Of a stretch of 64,000 nucleotides of DNA, positions 39,121 through 48,283 are shown one piece after another; position 1 is the stretch's first letter; each line of letters begins with the position of its first letter. The position numbers were made by a program, and so were the translations under genes. Source of the DNA: Prolixibacteraceae bacterium (GTDB lineage Bacteria; Bacteroidota; Bacteroidia; Bacteroidales; Prolixibacteraceae); assembly GCA_023228025.1 (NCBI GenBank), contig JALOCD010000004.1, positions 15,888 through 79,887 on the forward strand, given 5' to 3'. A model generated the notes under the pieces. It did no database searches, had not been told where the DNA came from, and saw only the letters and a list, made by a program, of their open reading frames with translations.

Positions 39121-39205
39121 ACGATAGAATCACGAAAGAATAGAATATTTAGGGTTAAATCTAAATTTTTATTTCCAATTCAGCGAACTTAATGCAAAAA
39201 GCAGG

Positions 39206-39213
39206 TAATTTTG
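39206..39213 (+). promoter_or_regulatory. -7 box for amn
   Basis: TAATTTTG fits TAnnTTTG and lies 14 bases before the amn ATG. No convincing -33 element is seen. Confidence 0.35.
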
Positions 39214-39227
39214 TAGAAAAGCAACAG

Positions 39228-39998
39228 ATGAAGACGAAAGAAGAAATTGTTCAGAATTGGTTACCACGATATACGGGAAGGGCACTCGATCAATTTACCA
39301 AACACATTCTGCTAACAAATTTTCAGGGCTATATTGAAAATTTTGCCGAGAAATTTGGCGTACCTATTGTTGGCGAGGATAAATCCATGCCCAATGCCAG
39401 CGCCAATGGCATCACCATCATAAACTTTGGAATGGGTAGTCCAAATGCCGCCACGATCATGGACCTGCTTAGCGCTGTAATGCCTGACGCCGTGCTCTTT
39501 TTGGGCAAATGCGGTGGATTGAAGCGCAAGAGCGAGCTGGGCAATTTGATCCTGCCTATTGCTGCCATCCGAAGTGATGGTACCTCCAACGATTATCTGC
39601 CACCAGAAGTACCCGCTTTACCGGCTTTCAGCCTGCAACGTGCAGTCTCATCCACCATCCGCGACCTTGGACTCGATTACTGGACCGGCACGGTCTTTAC
39701 CACCAACAAAAGGGTTTGGGAGTATGATGAGCGGTTCAAAAAATACCTGATCAAAACGCGTGCCATGGCGATCGATATGGAGACTGCGACCATCTTCACG
39801 GTAGGTTTTTGCAATTCAATTCCATGCGGGGCATTATTGTTGGTTTCTGATCAGCCCATGATTTCGACCGGTGTAAAAACCCAGGAGAGCGACAAAGAGG
39901 TCACCCGTTTGTTTGTGAACACCCATCTGGAAGTTGGGATTAGCGCGCTGATGGAGATCATCAACGACGGAAGATCAGTCAAACACTTGAAATTCTGA
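39228..39998 (+). CDS. amn: AMP nucleosidase (short Bacteroidota form)
   Basis: A 256-residue phosphorylase-fold enzyme that splits AMP into adenine and ribose 5-phosphate. Key parts: 'WLPRYTGRALDQFTKHILLT', 'TIINFGMGSPNAATIMDLLS', 'LFLGKCGGLK', 'RAMAIDMETATIFTVGF' (the Met-Glu nucleoside contact) and 'GALLLVSDQPM'. It is the short type without the N-terminal extension of E. coli Amn (484 residues). Start 39228 matches the family; an upstream ATG at 39192 adds 12 unlikely residues. holA follows 4 bases after the stop. Confidence 0.92.
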   Translation: MKTKEEIVQNWLPRYTGRALDQFTKHILLTNFQGYIENFAEKFGVPIVGEDKSMPNASANGITIINFGMGSPNAATIMDLLSAVMPDAVLFLGKCGGLKRKSELGNLILPIAAIRSDGTSNDYLPPEVPALPAFSLQRAVSSTIRDLGLDYWTGTVFTTNKRVWEYDERFKKYLIKTRAMAIDMETATIFTVGFCNSIPCGALLLVSDQPMISTGVKTQESDKEVTRLFVNTHLEVGISALMEIINDGRSVKHLKF

Positions 39999-40002
39999 TT
40001 GC

Positions 40003-41007
40003 ATGGATTTCCACAACATTCTCACTGACCTAAAAAACAAAAATTACGGTACCGTCTATTTTTTGGAGGGGGAAGAACCCTATTACATCGATCTGATCAG
40101 CGATTATATCCTCGAAAATGTATTGTCGGAGAGCGAGAAGGCCTTCAACCAAACGCTGCTTTATGGTAAGGATATTACCCTGGATCATATTTTGACTGCA
40201 GCCCGCCGTTATCCCATGATGGCCGACCGCCAGGTTGTGGTTGTGAGGGAAGCCCAGAATATCAAAGAGATTGAAGAACTCGCTTCCTATATTGAAAGAC
40301 CGGCCCCTTCTACCTTATTGGTATTGTGTTACAAATACAAAACCATCGACAGACGCAAAAAGTTGTTCAAAACAATCAACAAACATGGCGTTTACATGGA
40401 ATCTCAAGCCGTCAAGGAGTATAAGATTCCCGACTGGATCATCACTTACCTCAAAACAAAACAGCTCGGCATTGAATACAAAGCCGTGCAGATGATTACC
40501 GACCACATCGGAAATAACCTGCAAAGAATTGTCAATGAGCTGGATAAAATTATTTTTTCGGCCGTACCCGGAACCAGCATCACGGTTGATGATGTGGAAA
40601 AAAACGTTGGCATCAGCAAAGAGTACAATGCATTTGAATTTCAGAAGGCGCTTGGTCACCGGGACATTTACAATGCCAACCGAATTGTCAACTATTTTAT
40701 CGAAAACCAGAAATCCAACTCCATTCAGATGATTGTGTCGATTCTGGTTACCTATTTTAGAAAGATTTTAACCTATCATACGCTACCGAACAAGAATGAT
40801 GAAAGCGAAGTAGCTCAAAAATTGGGTGTCAGCCCGTTTTTTGTCAGGGACTATCTTATCGCCGGGAGAAACTATCCACTTCAAAAAGCCGTATTGGTAT
40901 TATCGCTGTTAAGGGAATACGATCTCCGATCGAAAGGCGCCCGTGGTGGTACGACGGAAACCGGAGAGCTTATGCGCGAATTAACTTACAAAATTTTACA
41001 TCTCTGA
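40003..41007 (+). CDS. holA: DNA polymerase III delta subunit
   Basis: A 334-residue clamp-loader delta subunit, which opens the beta clamp. It contains 'NYGTVYFLEGEEPYYIDLIS', 'DRQVVVVREAQNIKEIEELA', 'LVLCYKYKTIDRRKKLFKTI', 'GNNLQRIVNELDKI' and a final helical collar. The length is normal. It sits in a compact run amn-holA-rhomboid with gaps of 3-4 bases, so the three are likely one transcript. Confidence 0.92.
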   Translation: MDFHNILTDLKNKNYGTVYFLEGEEPYYIDLISDYILENVLSESEKAFNQTLLYGKDITLDHILTAARRYPMMADRQVVVVREAQNIKEIEELASYIERPAPSTLLVLCYKYKTIDRRKKLFKTINKHGVYMESQAVKEYKIPDWIITYLKTKQLGIEYKAVQMITDHIGNNLQRIVNELDKIIFSAVPGTSITVDDVEKNVGISKEYNAFEFQKALGHRDIYNANRIVNYFIENQKSNSIQMIVSILVTYFRKILTYHTLPNKNDESEVAQKLGVSPFFVRDYLIAGRNYPLQKAVLVLSLLREYDLRSKGARGGTTETGELMRELTYKILHL

Positions 41008-41010
41008 ACC

Positions 41011-41637
41011 ATGGCATCTGTCACCCTCATGTTGGTCATCATTATATCACTGACATCCTTTTTGGCTTTTTCCAACAAGGATGTCATGAAACAGTTTCAG
41101 TTCAATGCCTTTCAGATTTATCACAAAAAGCAATATTACAGGATGTTAACTCACGCCCTAGTGCATGCAAACTGGGAACATCTGTTGGTGAACATGATTG
41201 TGCTATGGTCTTTCGGGGCGGTTGTGGAACATTATTTCGAACTCTTCTTCGGAGGCAATTCTACCTACTATTATCTCGCCATGTTTGTTGTATCCGTGGT
41301 GTTTTCAAGTTCATGGTCCCTGATACAACAACGGAATAATGTTTATTACAATGCGGTAGGCGCCTCGGGAGCCGTTTCTGCCGTACTTTTTGCAGCCATA
41401 TTTTTCAATCCCTGGGAGCCCATCTATTTTTTCGGGGTACTTCCCATGCCGGGAATCATCTTCGGTTTGCTCTATCTCTATTACTCCTTCTACATGAGCC
41501 GAAAAAAGATGGATAACATAGGTCATGACGCCCACTTTCTGGGTGCGGTCATCGGGTTTTGCACTCCAATGATTATTCGTCCTTCGCTATTTATGGACTT
41601 TGTCACCATGTTGTTTTCACCGTCGGGCCATTTATAA
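41011..41637 (+). CDS. Rhomboid intramembrane serine protease
   Basis: A 208-residue membrane protease with about six transmembrane segments. The catalytic Ser119 is in 'NAVGASGAVSAV' (GxSG) and the catalytic His is in 'HDAHFLGAVIGF' (His175). The family's early motif 'THALVHANWEHLLVNMIVLW' (H, H and N) is also present. It would cut transmembrane substrates inside the membrane. The next gene starts 4 bases after its stop. Confidence 0.93.
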   Translation: MASVTLMLVIIISLTSFLAFSNKDVMKQFQFNAFQIYHKKQYYRMLTHALVHANWEHLLVNMIVLWSFGAVVEHYFELFFGGNSTYYYLAMFVVSVVFSSSWSLIQQRNNVYYNAVGASGAVSAVLFAAIFFNPWEPIYFFGVLPMPGIIFGLLYLYYSFYMSRKKMDNIGHDAHFLGAVIGFCTPMIIRPSLFMDFVTMLFSPSGHL

Positions 41638-41641
41638 ACAG

Positions 41642-42496
41642 ATGAAAGGAGGCTACTTTTTAATGAATGGTCGGTTTCACAAGGAATCTGATGCAGTTTT
41701 CACAGTTGCGGATATAGCCAGGCGGGCAGAAGGTTTTTGTGAGTCTTTCAGGGCCGAACACAATGAAATTATTTTTGCGGAATCGATCAGCAATCATCTT
41801 CTTGATACTGCTGCCACCATTGGCGCCGATCTTACCGGATTGATCGATTCGGATGGAAGATTCCTGCGCAGGGAGGTATCGCGTTTGCTGAATAAAAACA
41901 AGCTCTATCTCGCGGCAAAAATTGAGATCCAGATATTTCCTGCCGATTCAATAGTCAATATGCTTCTGCATGTTGAAGAGATACCGAGAGGGTACTACCC
42001 ACTGTCAGAATCAGGTTTATTGCTATCGATTTTCAGGGACCAGTTTCAGGAAATTCATTCAAATTCAGGCTATGCCACATCAGGTTTTTTCGTCAGGAAT
42101 TGCGCAAGCCGTAAGGCCAAAGAGTTGAACCAGCCGAACATTATATTGCTCAACAGGGAGGGTCATGTTTGTGAAACACTGGATGGATCGTTTGCCATGC
42201 TCAATCAGGATCAAGTTATTTTTACCTCCGAGCTGGAAGGAGGATACAACTGTGCCATCAGAAGGCATGTCATTCAAAGTGCAAAAGATGCCGGCTTTAT
42301 CACGGTAGTGAAAGAACGAATATCGCCGGATGAGTTGCTGCAGGCAGAGGAGCTATTTCTTTACGATGCATGTTACGGCATTCAGAAAGTACTGGGACTG
42401 GAAGACCGGCGCTACTTCAGCACAAAGACGAAATTGATTGCAGAGAAGCTTTCGACGCTGGCTCAAAAGGACCGGGAGGAAAGAATTACAAATTAA
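41642..42496 (+). CDS. Class IV aminotransferase
   Basis: A 284-residue PLP enzyme of the aminotransferase class IV family (branched-chain aminotransferase, D-amino-acid aminotransferase or aminodeoxychorismate lyase). Features are 'DAVFTVADIARRAEGFCESF' at the start, 'NCASRKAKELNQPNIILLNR' with the putative PLP lysine, 'GHVCETLDGSFAML' and 'ELLQAEELFLYDACYGIQKV', the usual C-terminal block in diverged form. The substrate cannot be told. Start 41642 is chosen over 41600, which would overlap the rhomboid gene. The last codons (ITN and stop) are made by a short repeat. Confidence 0.85.
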   Translation: MKGGYFLMNGRFHKESDAVFTVADIARRAEGFCESFRAEHNEIIFAESISNHLLDTAATIGADLTGLIDSDGRFLRREVSRLLNKNKLYLAAKIEIQIFPADSIVNMLLHVEEIPRGYYPLSESGLLLSIFRDQFQEIHSNSGYATSGFFVRNCASRKAKELNQPNIILLNREGHVCETLDGSFAMLNQDQVIFTSELEGGYNCAIRRHVIQSAKDAGFITVVKERISPDELLQAEELFLYDACYGIQKVLGLEDRRYFSTKTKLIAEKLSTLAQKDREERITN

Positions 42497-42575
42497 AGAT
42501 TAAAGATTACAAATTACAGATTAAAAATGAGGGAATGCTACCTCAATTTGTAATCTGTAATTTTTAATTTTTAAT
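42484..42575. repeat. Short-period inverted repeat supplying two stop codons
   Basis: 'attacaaattaaagattaaa' (from 42486) is complementary to the right side ('taatctgtaatttttaattt', from 42551). The left arm encodes the last codons and the TAA of the aminotransferase; the right arm encodes the stop of the YqgE gene on the other strand. Confidence 0.75.
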
Positions 42576-43155
42576 TCAATTCAGGGTTTTCCGGGAAATT
42601 CTGCCAAAGCAAAGCATTGCCGCCAATCGACTGGACACTGTCGTTCCAGAAATTTTCGTCGCTCGACAGGATGGTTTCGATGGTCGGTTCAATGACAACC
42701 CATGAATGATCAGCAATTTCGGCTGCAAGCTGACCGGCGCTCCATCCGGCATACCCAAGGAAGAAACGCACCTCTTCCTCTTCGACCAAACCAGCGCTGA
42801 TCAGGGACGTTAAATGATCAAAATTGCCACTCCAGAAAAGGTCCCCGCTCACTTGCAAGCTATCCGGAATTTTGTCACCCAGGGTGTGAAGGAAAAAAAG
42901 TTTATCATTGCTGACGGGTCCGCCGAGAAAGGCATTGGCATCAAAATCCGGAAATCCTTTGAAAAGATCCTTGACCAGGAGATCAGTGGGTTTATTTAGG
43001 ATGAAACCGACATCCCCCTCTTCAGAACACTGGACAAGCAAAACTGTGGAGCGGCTGAAATAGTCGCCCGGCAGAAATGGTTCCGCAATGAGTACCCTAC
43101 CCTGCCTGGGCTTTAGCTTGCTCTCAATTTTAAATATGTCCAGATCCAGCAACAT
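42571..43155 (-). CDS. YqgE/AlgH family protein (UPF0301)
   Basis: A 194-residue cytoplasmic protein of the YqgE/AlgH family. Conserved parts are 'GRVLIAEPFLPGDYFSRSTV', 'VGFILNKPTDL', 'NAFLGGPVSNDKLFFLHTLG' and 'FFLGYAGWSAGQLAAEI'. The family was linked to alginate regulation in Pseudomonas, but its activity is unknown. The C-terminal codons run into the short repeat shared with the neighbouring gene. Confidence 0.92.
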   Translation of the reverse strand: MLLDLDIFKIESKLKPRQGRVLIAEPFLPGDYFSRSTVLLVQCSEEGDVGFILNKPTDLLVKDLFKGFPDFDANAFLGGPVSNDKLFFLHTLGDKIPDSLQVSGDLFWSGNFDHLTSLISAGLVEEEEVRFFLGYAGWSAGQLAAEIADHSWVVIEPTIETILSSDENFWNDSVQSIGGNALLWQNFPENPELN

Positions 43156-43170
43156 ATGATTTCAAATAAT

Positions 43171-43200
43171 GGACAATTGACAATTGAAAATTGACAATTG
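43171..43200. repeat. 'caattgacaattg' short repeat
   Basis: Three overlapping 'acaattg' units between the YqgE and DivIC/FtsB genes, of the same type as at 35958-35995. It lies just upstream of the YqgE start, where a promoter would be. Confidence 0.55.
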
Positions 43201-43211
43201 AGGGTGGATTT

Positions 43212-43514
43212 TCATTTCTCAATAATAAGAAAAATATCTTCATCTTTCTTTTTCATCAGAAATTCTTCTCGTGCAAATTTATCGAGGTTCTTCGCATTCG
43301 CCTTCATCTCCTGCAGATGAATACTGTCTTTGCGGATTTTTTCGAGAAAATAGGCCTTCTCGACGCGGTATTCCTTTAGTTTGTTGACATTTTTCCGTAG
43401 AAAAAATATGTTGTTGTCATCGATAAAAATCATCCAAACGCTGAAAACCATGAAGGCAATCAAATATTTGTTTGCTAAGGGTTTTATCAGCTTTCGGGAG
43501 AATGGCGATTTCAT
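43212..43514 (-). CDS. DivIC/FtsB-like septum formation protein
   Basis: A 100-residue single-pass membrane protein. It has a short cytoplasmic start, a transmembrane segment ('YLIAFMVFSVWMIFID'), then a coiled coil ('FLRKNVNKLKEYRVEKAYFL', 'EKIRKDSIHLQEMKANAKNL') and the closing 'DKFAREEFLMKKKDEDIFLI', the usual ending of FtsB/DivIC proteins. It would link FtsL and FtsQ in the divisome. The start is set at the ATG at 43514 in preference to a GTG at 43535. Confidence 0.88.
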   Translation of the reverse strand: MKSPFSRKLIKPLANKYLIAFMVFSVWMIFIDDNNIFFLRKNVNKLKEYRVEKAYFLEKIRKDSIHLQEMKANAKNLDKFAREEFLMKKKDEDIFLIIEK

Positions 43515-43585
43515 TGAAGCAGGCAGATTTTCCACACAAAGTTAGAAAATCTGCCTGCAATAAAAAGTGGTAAAAAGTGGAATTC

Positions 43586-45220
43586 TTATTTATCTGCCTG
43601 AAAATTGGGATAGGTAAAGTCCCGGGCAGAGACAAAGGTCTCTTTGATGGTACGGATAGAAACCCAGCGGAGCATGTTGAAAACTGAGCCCGCCTTGTCG
43701 TTGGTACCTGATCCCCTGGCCCCGCCAAAAGGTTGCTGCCCAACGACGGCGCCAGTAGGTTTATCGTTGATATAGAAATTGCCCGCAGCATTGGTCAACC
43801 TTCGGGTCATGTGATCGATCGCGTAACGGCTCTGTGAAAAGATTGCGCCTGTCAGTGCATAAAGGGATGTTTCATCCAATATGGTCAGGGTTTGTTCCAA
43901 CTGATCATCTTCATAAACAAAGATGGTAACCACAGGACCAAAAAGCTCCTCCCTCATGGTAATGTACTTTGGATCTTTCGCCAGGATAACGGTAGGTTCG
44001 ATAAAATAACCAACAGATTTATCGCATTTCCCTCCATAGATTACCTCGGCATCCCTATCTTTTCGGGCTTGGTCGATAAATCCTTTAAGTTTGTCAAAAG
44101 CGGCCTCGTCGATCACGGCATTGACAAAATTGGTGAAATCTTCGGGTGGCCCCATCTTTACCCTGCTTAGTTGGCCCTCGCATTTAGACCATGTTTCGGC
44201 CCATATTGATTGTGGAATATAAACCCGCGAAGCTGCTGAACATTTTTGTCCCTGGTACTCGAAGGACCCACGCACGATGGCTGTCGCCAATGCTGTGGTA
44301 TCGGCGGATGGGTCCGCAAAAATAAAGTCCTTGCCACCAGTCTCTCCGACAATACGCGGATAGGATTTGTATTTCGAGATATTTTCCCCGATTCTCTTCC
44401 AAATATCCTGAAAGACCCCTGTTGATCCGGTAAAATGAATCCCTGCAAAGTCGGGATGGGAGAAAATCGCCTCCCCGGCTTCCGGTCCGGATACGAAGAC
44501 GAGATTGATTACTCCGGCAGGCAGACCAGCTTCCATCAGTATTTCCATGATCACACTTGCAGCGTAAACGCCTGTTTTCGCAGGTTTCCACACGGAAACA
44601 TTTCCCATGATAACCGGGGCCACAGGTAAATTTCCAGCTATGGAGGTGAAGTTAAATGGCGTTAATGCAAAAATAAAACCCTCAAGAGGCCTGAATTCGT
44701 TGTAATTCCACATACCAGGATTTGACTGTGGTTGCATGGCATAAATATCTGTCATGCATTTTACCCCAAAACGATAGAAGTCAGCCAATTCACAGGCAGC
44801 ATCAATCTCGGCCTGATAGGCATTTTTTGACTGGCCCAACATGGTAGCTGCGTTGATTTTGGACCGGTAAGGGCCAGCAATAAGATCCGCGGCTTTAAGA
44901 AACAGGGCAGCCCTATGTTGCCATGGGGTATTGGCCCACTCATTTCTCGCACTTAAAGCAGCCTCAATCGCCTGAAGGACGTGTGTTCTATCCCCCTGGT
45001 GGTAGCTCCCTAATTTGTGGGCCAAATCGTGAGGCGGGAACATCGCAATTTTTTTTCCGGACCTGACCTCCGTGCCATTGATGATCATGGGCAGATCTAC
45101 CTGTTTTGATCGCAACTCCTGAATTTTTTGTTGCAATTCCAGCCGCTCGGATGATCCGGGGGCATAACTTTTTATAGGCTCATTTACTGGGACAGGTACA
45201 TTGTAGAATCCGGTTGACAT
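43586..45220 (-). CDS. pruA: L-glutamate gamma-semialdehyde (P5C) dehydrogenase
   Basis: A 544-residue aldehyde dehydrogenase of the mitochondrial-type P5C dehydrogenase class. It oxidises glutamate semialdehyde to glutamate with NAD. The catalytic Cys is in 'FEYQGQKCSAASRVYIPQSI' and the general-base Glu in 'IVGETGGKDF'. 'ALTPFNFTSIAGNLPVAPVI', 'GNVSVWKPAKTGVYAASVIM' and 'NDKPTGAVVGQQPFGGARGS' are family blocks. Start 45220 ('MSTGFYNVPVPVNEPIKSYA') is preferred over 45280. The partner proline dehydrogenase is at 54363-55274, so both steps of proline breakdown are in this window but not in one operon. Confidence 0.95.
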   Translation of the reverse strand: MSTGFYNVPVPVNEPIKSYAPGSSERLELQQKIQELRSKQVDLPMIINGTEVRSGKKIAMFPPHDLAHKLGSYHQGDRTHVLQAIEAALSARNEWANTPWQHRAALFLKAADLIAGPYRSKINAATMLGQSKNAYQAEIDAACELADFYRFGVKCMTDIYAMQPQSNPGMWNYNEFRPLEGFIFALTPFNFTSIAGNLPVAPVIMGNVSVWKPAKTGVYAASVIMEILMEAGLPAGVINLVFVSGPEAGEAIFSHPDFAGIHFTGSTGVFQDIWKRIGENISKYKSYPRIVGETGGKDFIFADPSADTTALATAIVRGSFEYQGQKCSAASRVYIPQSIWAETWSKCEGQLSRVKMGPPEDFTNFVNAVIDEAAFDKLKGFIDQARKDRDAEVIYGGKCDKSVGYFIEPTVILAKDPKYITMREELFGPVVTIFVYEDDQLEQTLTILDETSLYALTGAIFSQSRYAIDHMTRRLTNAAGNFYINDKPTGAVVGQQPFGGARGSGTNDKAGSVFNMLRWVSIRTIKETFVSARDFTYPNFQADK

Positions 45221-45389
45221 ATTGTTGATTTTTTGTATTATTGCATTAGATTGAACTGAGCAACTATTAATATTGGTCATGCAAATCTAGGGGATCTCTG
45301 TCTCAAATTTGCTAATAAATGTCACCTTTATACATTGGAGATAGAATTTGTATTTATTTATGAATCATCATGTAGCTGTTTGGATATAG

Positions 45390-47480
45390 ATGCCAAAAAT
45401 AACAGAAAGCGGAATAAAAGGTAAATATGCCCTGTTCCCCAGACAGGAACAGAGGCTTATCATGTTGTTTTTCTATCTCGATCTCCTGTTGTTGACCGGA
45501 TCCCTGATAGTCATCACCCTCGATCTGTTTAATTTTTTCCTGGGAAGCTATTTGGTACCGGCCCTATCCTTTCTGGGCATATTCATACTTGTTCTGTTCT
45601 TTCTTAAAGAGGGGAAAAAGAATTCCGCATTAAACTCACTGGTCTTTATTCCCGTCCCTGCCTATTTTCTGATGATCTCCCCGCAATTTGCAATTTTCCC
45701 TCCTCAATCATCTTTTCAGTACGAAATTTACCTTTACCTGGCCGGTTTCGCATTCTTTTTGCTTTTTTCCGAAAAAAGACGCCAAATAGCTGCATATGTT
45801 ATAATTACTACATGTGTCCTTACCGGACATCTTGTTGCCTTTGCCGACAAAAATCTTCTTTTTAAACTAAACTGGAACCTTACGGGTACCTTGAACCCCT
45901 TATTGATTTATCTTCTTATCAGCCTTTCAGGATTCGTTTTATACCTGATATATCACCGTCGTTTGGCTGTTAAGAACCTGATCATTGATTCCCTCCGTGA
46001 AAATCAAACCCGTATTTTCCATCAATTTTTTGAAGGAATTCTTCGGTTATCGATCGACCGGGATGAATTTGGAGAACGGACAGGATATACTGTAACTTAC
46101 ATAAATCCAACCTTTGAAGAGTTCTTTGAGGTCAGGAACTCTGAGGTCAGGGAGATGCCTGCGCACCTGCTGTTTCAAAAATTGTTCAGGGCCGAAGTCG
46201 ACTGGCAATCCCTGATTGATCCGGTTAAGCGCATCAGGAAAGAGATATTGATCCCGCATACCGGGAAATGGTTTCGGGTAGGCTCAATTCCTCTTGACAA
46301 TGATCAGATGATCTTTTTCTTCGAGAACATCACCAGCATTAAAAATACCTTGAAAGAGCTGAATTTCAGCAAACACCGTTACAAGCTATTGCTGGAAACC
46401 ATTCCGGATATGTTTTTCGTGATTGACAAGGATGGAACCTACATCGACTATGTACCTAAATCAGATAGTGGCATCGATATGCTTGCCAGTGAAATTATTG
46501 GAAGCACAATTTTTGAGGTTGGATTTTCTGCCAGGATGGTCAACCAGGTTAGTAAATCGATAAAAACAGTAATTTCTAAAAACAGTATTGAAACCATTGA
46601 GTATGCCCTCGAAGTAAAGGGAAAAGGTTCATGCTTCTTTGAGATGCGGATGGTTAAACTCAACTCCAACTCTGTCATGGCAGTTTCGAGGGACATATCC
46701 AAACAAAAATTCGCTGTTCTGGCTATTGAGGAGGCCAGAAAAAAGGCGGAAGAAGCCGACATGCTCAAGGCAGCCTTCCTGCAGAATATTTCGCATGAGG
46801 TACGCACTCCGTTGAATGCCATTGTTGGGTTCTCCAATGTATTGCTAACCGATGAAGTTTCGCGGCCAGAACGACTTAACTATTTACAGATCATCACGCG
46901 CAATTGTCAGATACTGCTTCATGTTTTCAGCGATACCATCAAACTCTCCAAGATTCAAAGTGGGGTCGAAAAGGTAGAGAAACAATTTTACAATCTGAAT
47001 GGATTGGTGAATGACCTTAACCGGCAGTTTATGTATGAAAAGGAACAACTTGAAAAAGACCACCTCAAACTTATTCCGGTAAAAGGTAATGACCATCCCA
47101 AATTTTCCATTGTTTGTGATGGAAGCAAAATCAAAGACATTATGGAAAGCCTGATGGACAATGCGATAAAATTCACGGAAGAGGGTGAGATTGAATTCGG
47201 GTACAGGATGGATGGTAATTCGACCATTGAATTTTTCGTCAGGGACACCGGAATAGGAATTCCCGAGGATCAGTTCGATAAAATTTTCGACCGGTTCTAC
47301 CAGATTGACTTGAGAATAAAGCGCACCTATGGAGGATCGGGTATCGGACTTTCACTCGCCAACGATTTTGTCAATATGCTAGGTAGCAAGATTAAAATTG
47401 AATCAACTCCCGGAGTCGGATCAAGGTTTTCATTCGCAATTAGTTATGACGATGCCTCCAGTCGACTTAGAATTGTATAA
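45390..47480 (+). CDS. Membrane sensor histidine kinase with PAS domains
   Basis: A 696-residue sensor. The first 190 residues contain about six hydrophobic segments (for example 26-45, 56-73, 86-100, 113-127, 135-151, 168-187), forming a membrane sensor without a large periplasmic domain. Two PAS-like regions follow (about 205-315 and 325-440, 'LLETIPDMFFVIDKDGTYID'). HisKA has 'FLQNISHEVRTPLNAIVGFS' (His469). HATPase_c has 'IMESLMDNAIKFTEEGEIEF', 'DTGIGIP' and 'GGSGIGLSLANDF'. There is no receiver domain and no response regulator nearby. The signal is unknown. It is read away from pruA. Confidence 0.92.
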   Translation: MPKITESGIKGKYALFPRQEQRLIMLFFYLDLLLLTGSLIVITLDLFNFFLGSYLVPALSFLGIFILVLFFLKEGKKNSALNSLVFIPVPAYFLMISPQFAIFPPQSSFQYEIYLYLAGFAFFLLFSEKRRQIAAYVIITTCVLTGHLVAFADKNLLFKLNWNLTGTLNPLLIYLLISLSGFVLYLIYHRRLAVKNLIIDSLRENQTRIFHQFFEGILRLSIDRDEFGERTGYTVTYINPTFEEFFEVRNSEVREMPAHLLFQKLFRAEVDWQSLIDPVKRIRKEILIPHTGKWFRVGSIPLDNDQMIFFFENITSIKNTLKELNFSKHRYKLLLETIPDMFFVIDKDGTYIDYVPKSDSGIDMLASEIIGSTIFEVGFSARMVNQVSKSIKTVISKNSIETIEYALEVKGKGSCFFEMRMVKLNSNSVMAVSRDISKQKFAVLAIEEARKKAEEADMLKAAFLQNISHEVRTPLNAIVGFSNVLLTDEVSRPERLNYLQIITRNCQILLHVFSDTIKLSKIQSGVEKVEKQFYNLNGLVNDLNRQFMYEKEQLEKDHLKLIPVKGNDHPKFSIVCDGSKIKDIMESLMDNAIKFTEEGEIEFGYRMDGNSTIEFFVRDTGIGIPEDQFDKIFDRFYQIDLRIKRTYGGSGIGLSLANDFVNMLGSKIKIESTPGVGSRFSFAISYDDASSRLRIV

Positions 47481-47496
47481 TTCGTGCGGGTGATGG

Positions 47497-48282
47497 TTAA
47501 TGAGAATTTTCGGGATAACGCGTCAGGCACTCCTTTAATGTGCCAAATTGGTAGTTTTTCCGGTTAAAATAATGAATCAGGCTCCTTAAGCGCTCAACCA
47601 GAACGGTTCCTGAATTCCTCAAAATATAGGAGGGTAATTTCATATCAGGTGACATAAGATCGGCAAACTCCCAGGGGTGAAAATAGATATTGAGATAGCC
47701 ATCCTTCAAAATCGCACCTTGACACATCCGTTTGTAAAAGTTGATTGGGAAATTGTGCAGGGATAGCCAAAATAGCGGTACCCTGAAGGTTTTGGAGACT
47801 GAGGCCGGTATCTGGCAAAGTCCTTTTTCGTAGAAAATCCGTCGTGGCTTATTCAAGTTATAATATTTTCCCGGTAGGAAGGTAGGGTTTAAGGATGAAA
47901 AGTACTTGTACCCCGCCTCTACGACAGGCAAAGCTTCAAGAGGCGCCATATTTGGCATTCTAAATCCAACTACCGCAGTCCCGGTCAACTGTTCCAAAAT
48001 CCTTTTCGATTCGGCAAGATCCTTTTCTTCGAAGGTGGCATGATAATAGCCATGCGAAGCTACTTCATGACCTTCATTGATCATCCGGCCGATTAGATCA
48101 GTTGCATGCATCGCAAAATTCGCGGTACAAAAGAAGGTGGCTTTTACCTTTTCCTCAAGCAGCAAATCGAGTATGCGCACTGTTCCGATCTTCGAGATTG
48201 ACATTTGCTGCTCAAAAATTAGCGTCTTTGTATAAGGAAGCGGATTGTCAAATTCCTCAATATCGAAACTTAGAAAAATCAT
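47497..48282 (-). CDS. Polysaccharide deacetylase family protein
   Basis: A 261-residue NodB-type deacetylase of the variety found in exopolysaccharide loci. Metal ligands are visible: Asp7 in 'LSFDIEEF' and His77/His81 in 'GHEVASHGYYHATFEEKDLA'. 'GFRMPNMAPLEALPVVEAGY' replaces the usual 'RxP' region and 'NIYFHPWEF' gives the late His. It would remove acetyl groups from a glycan or lipid-linked sugar. It follows the GT2 gene by one base and ends the leftward part of the glycan cluster. Confidence 0.88.
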   Translation of the reverse strand: MIFLSFDIEEFDNPLPYTKTLIFEQQMSISKIGTVRILDLLLEEKVKATFFCTANFAMHATDLIGRMINEGHEVASHGYYHATFEEKDLAESKRILEQLTGTAVVGFRMPNMAPLEALPVVEAGYKYFSSLNPTFLPGKYYNLNKPRRIFYEKGLCQIPASVSKTFRVPLFWLSLHNFPINFYKRMCQGAILKDGYLNIYFHPWEFADLMSPDMKLPSYILRNSGTVLVERLRSLIHYFNRKNYQFGTLKECLTRYPENSH

Positions 48283-48283
48283 T

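Noticed and set aside
44184..44591. 135-codon open frame inside pruA
   Set aside because: A shifted-frame shadow of pruA; the composition is unlike a real protein and the pruA motifs are intact across it.
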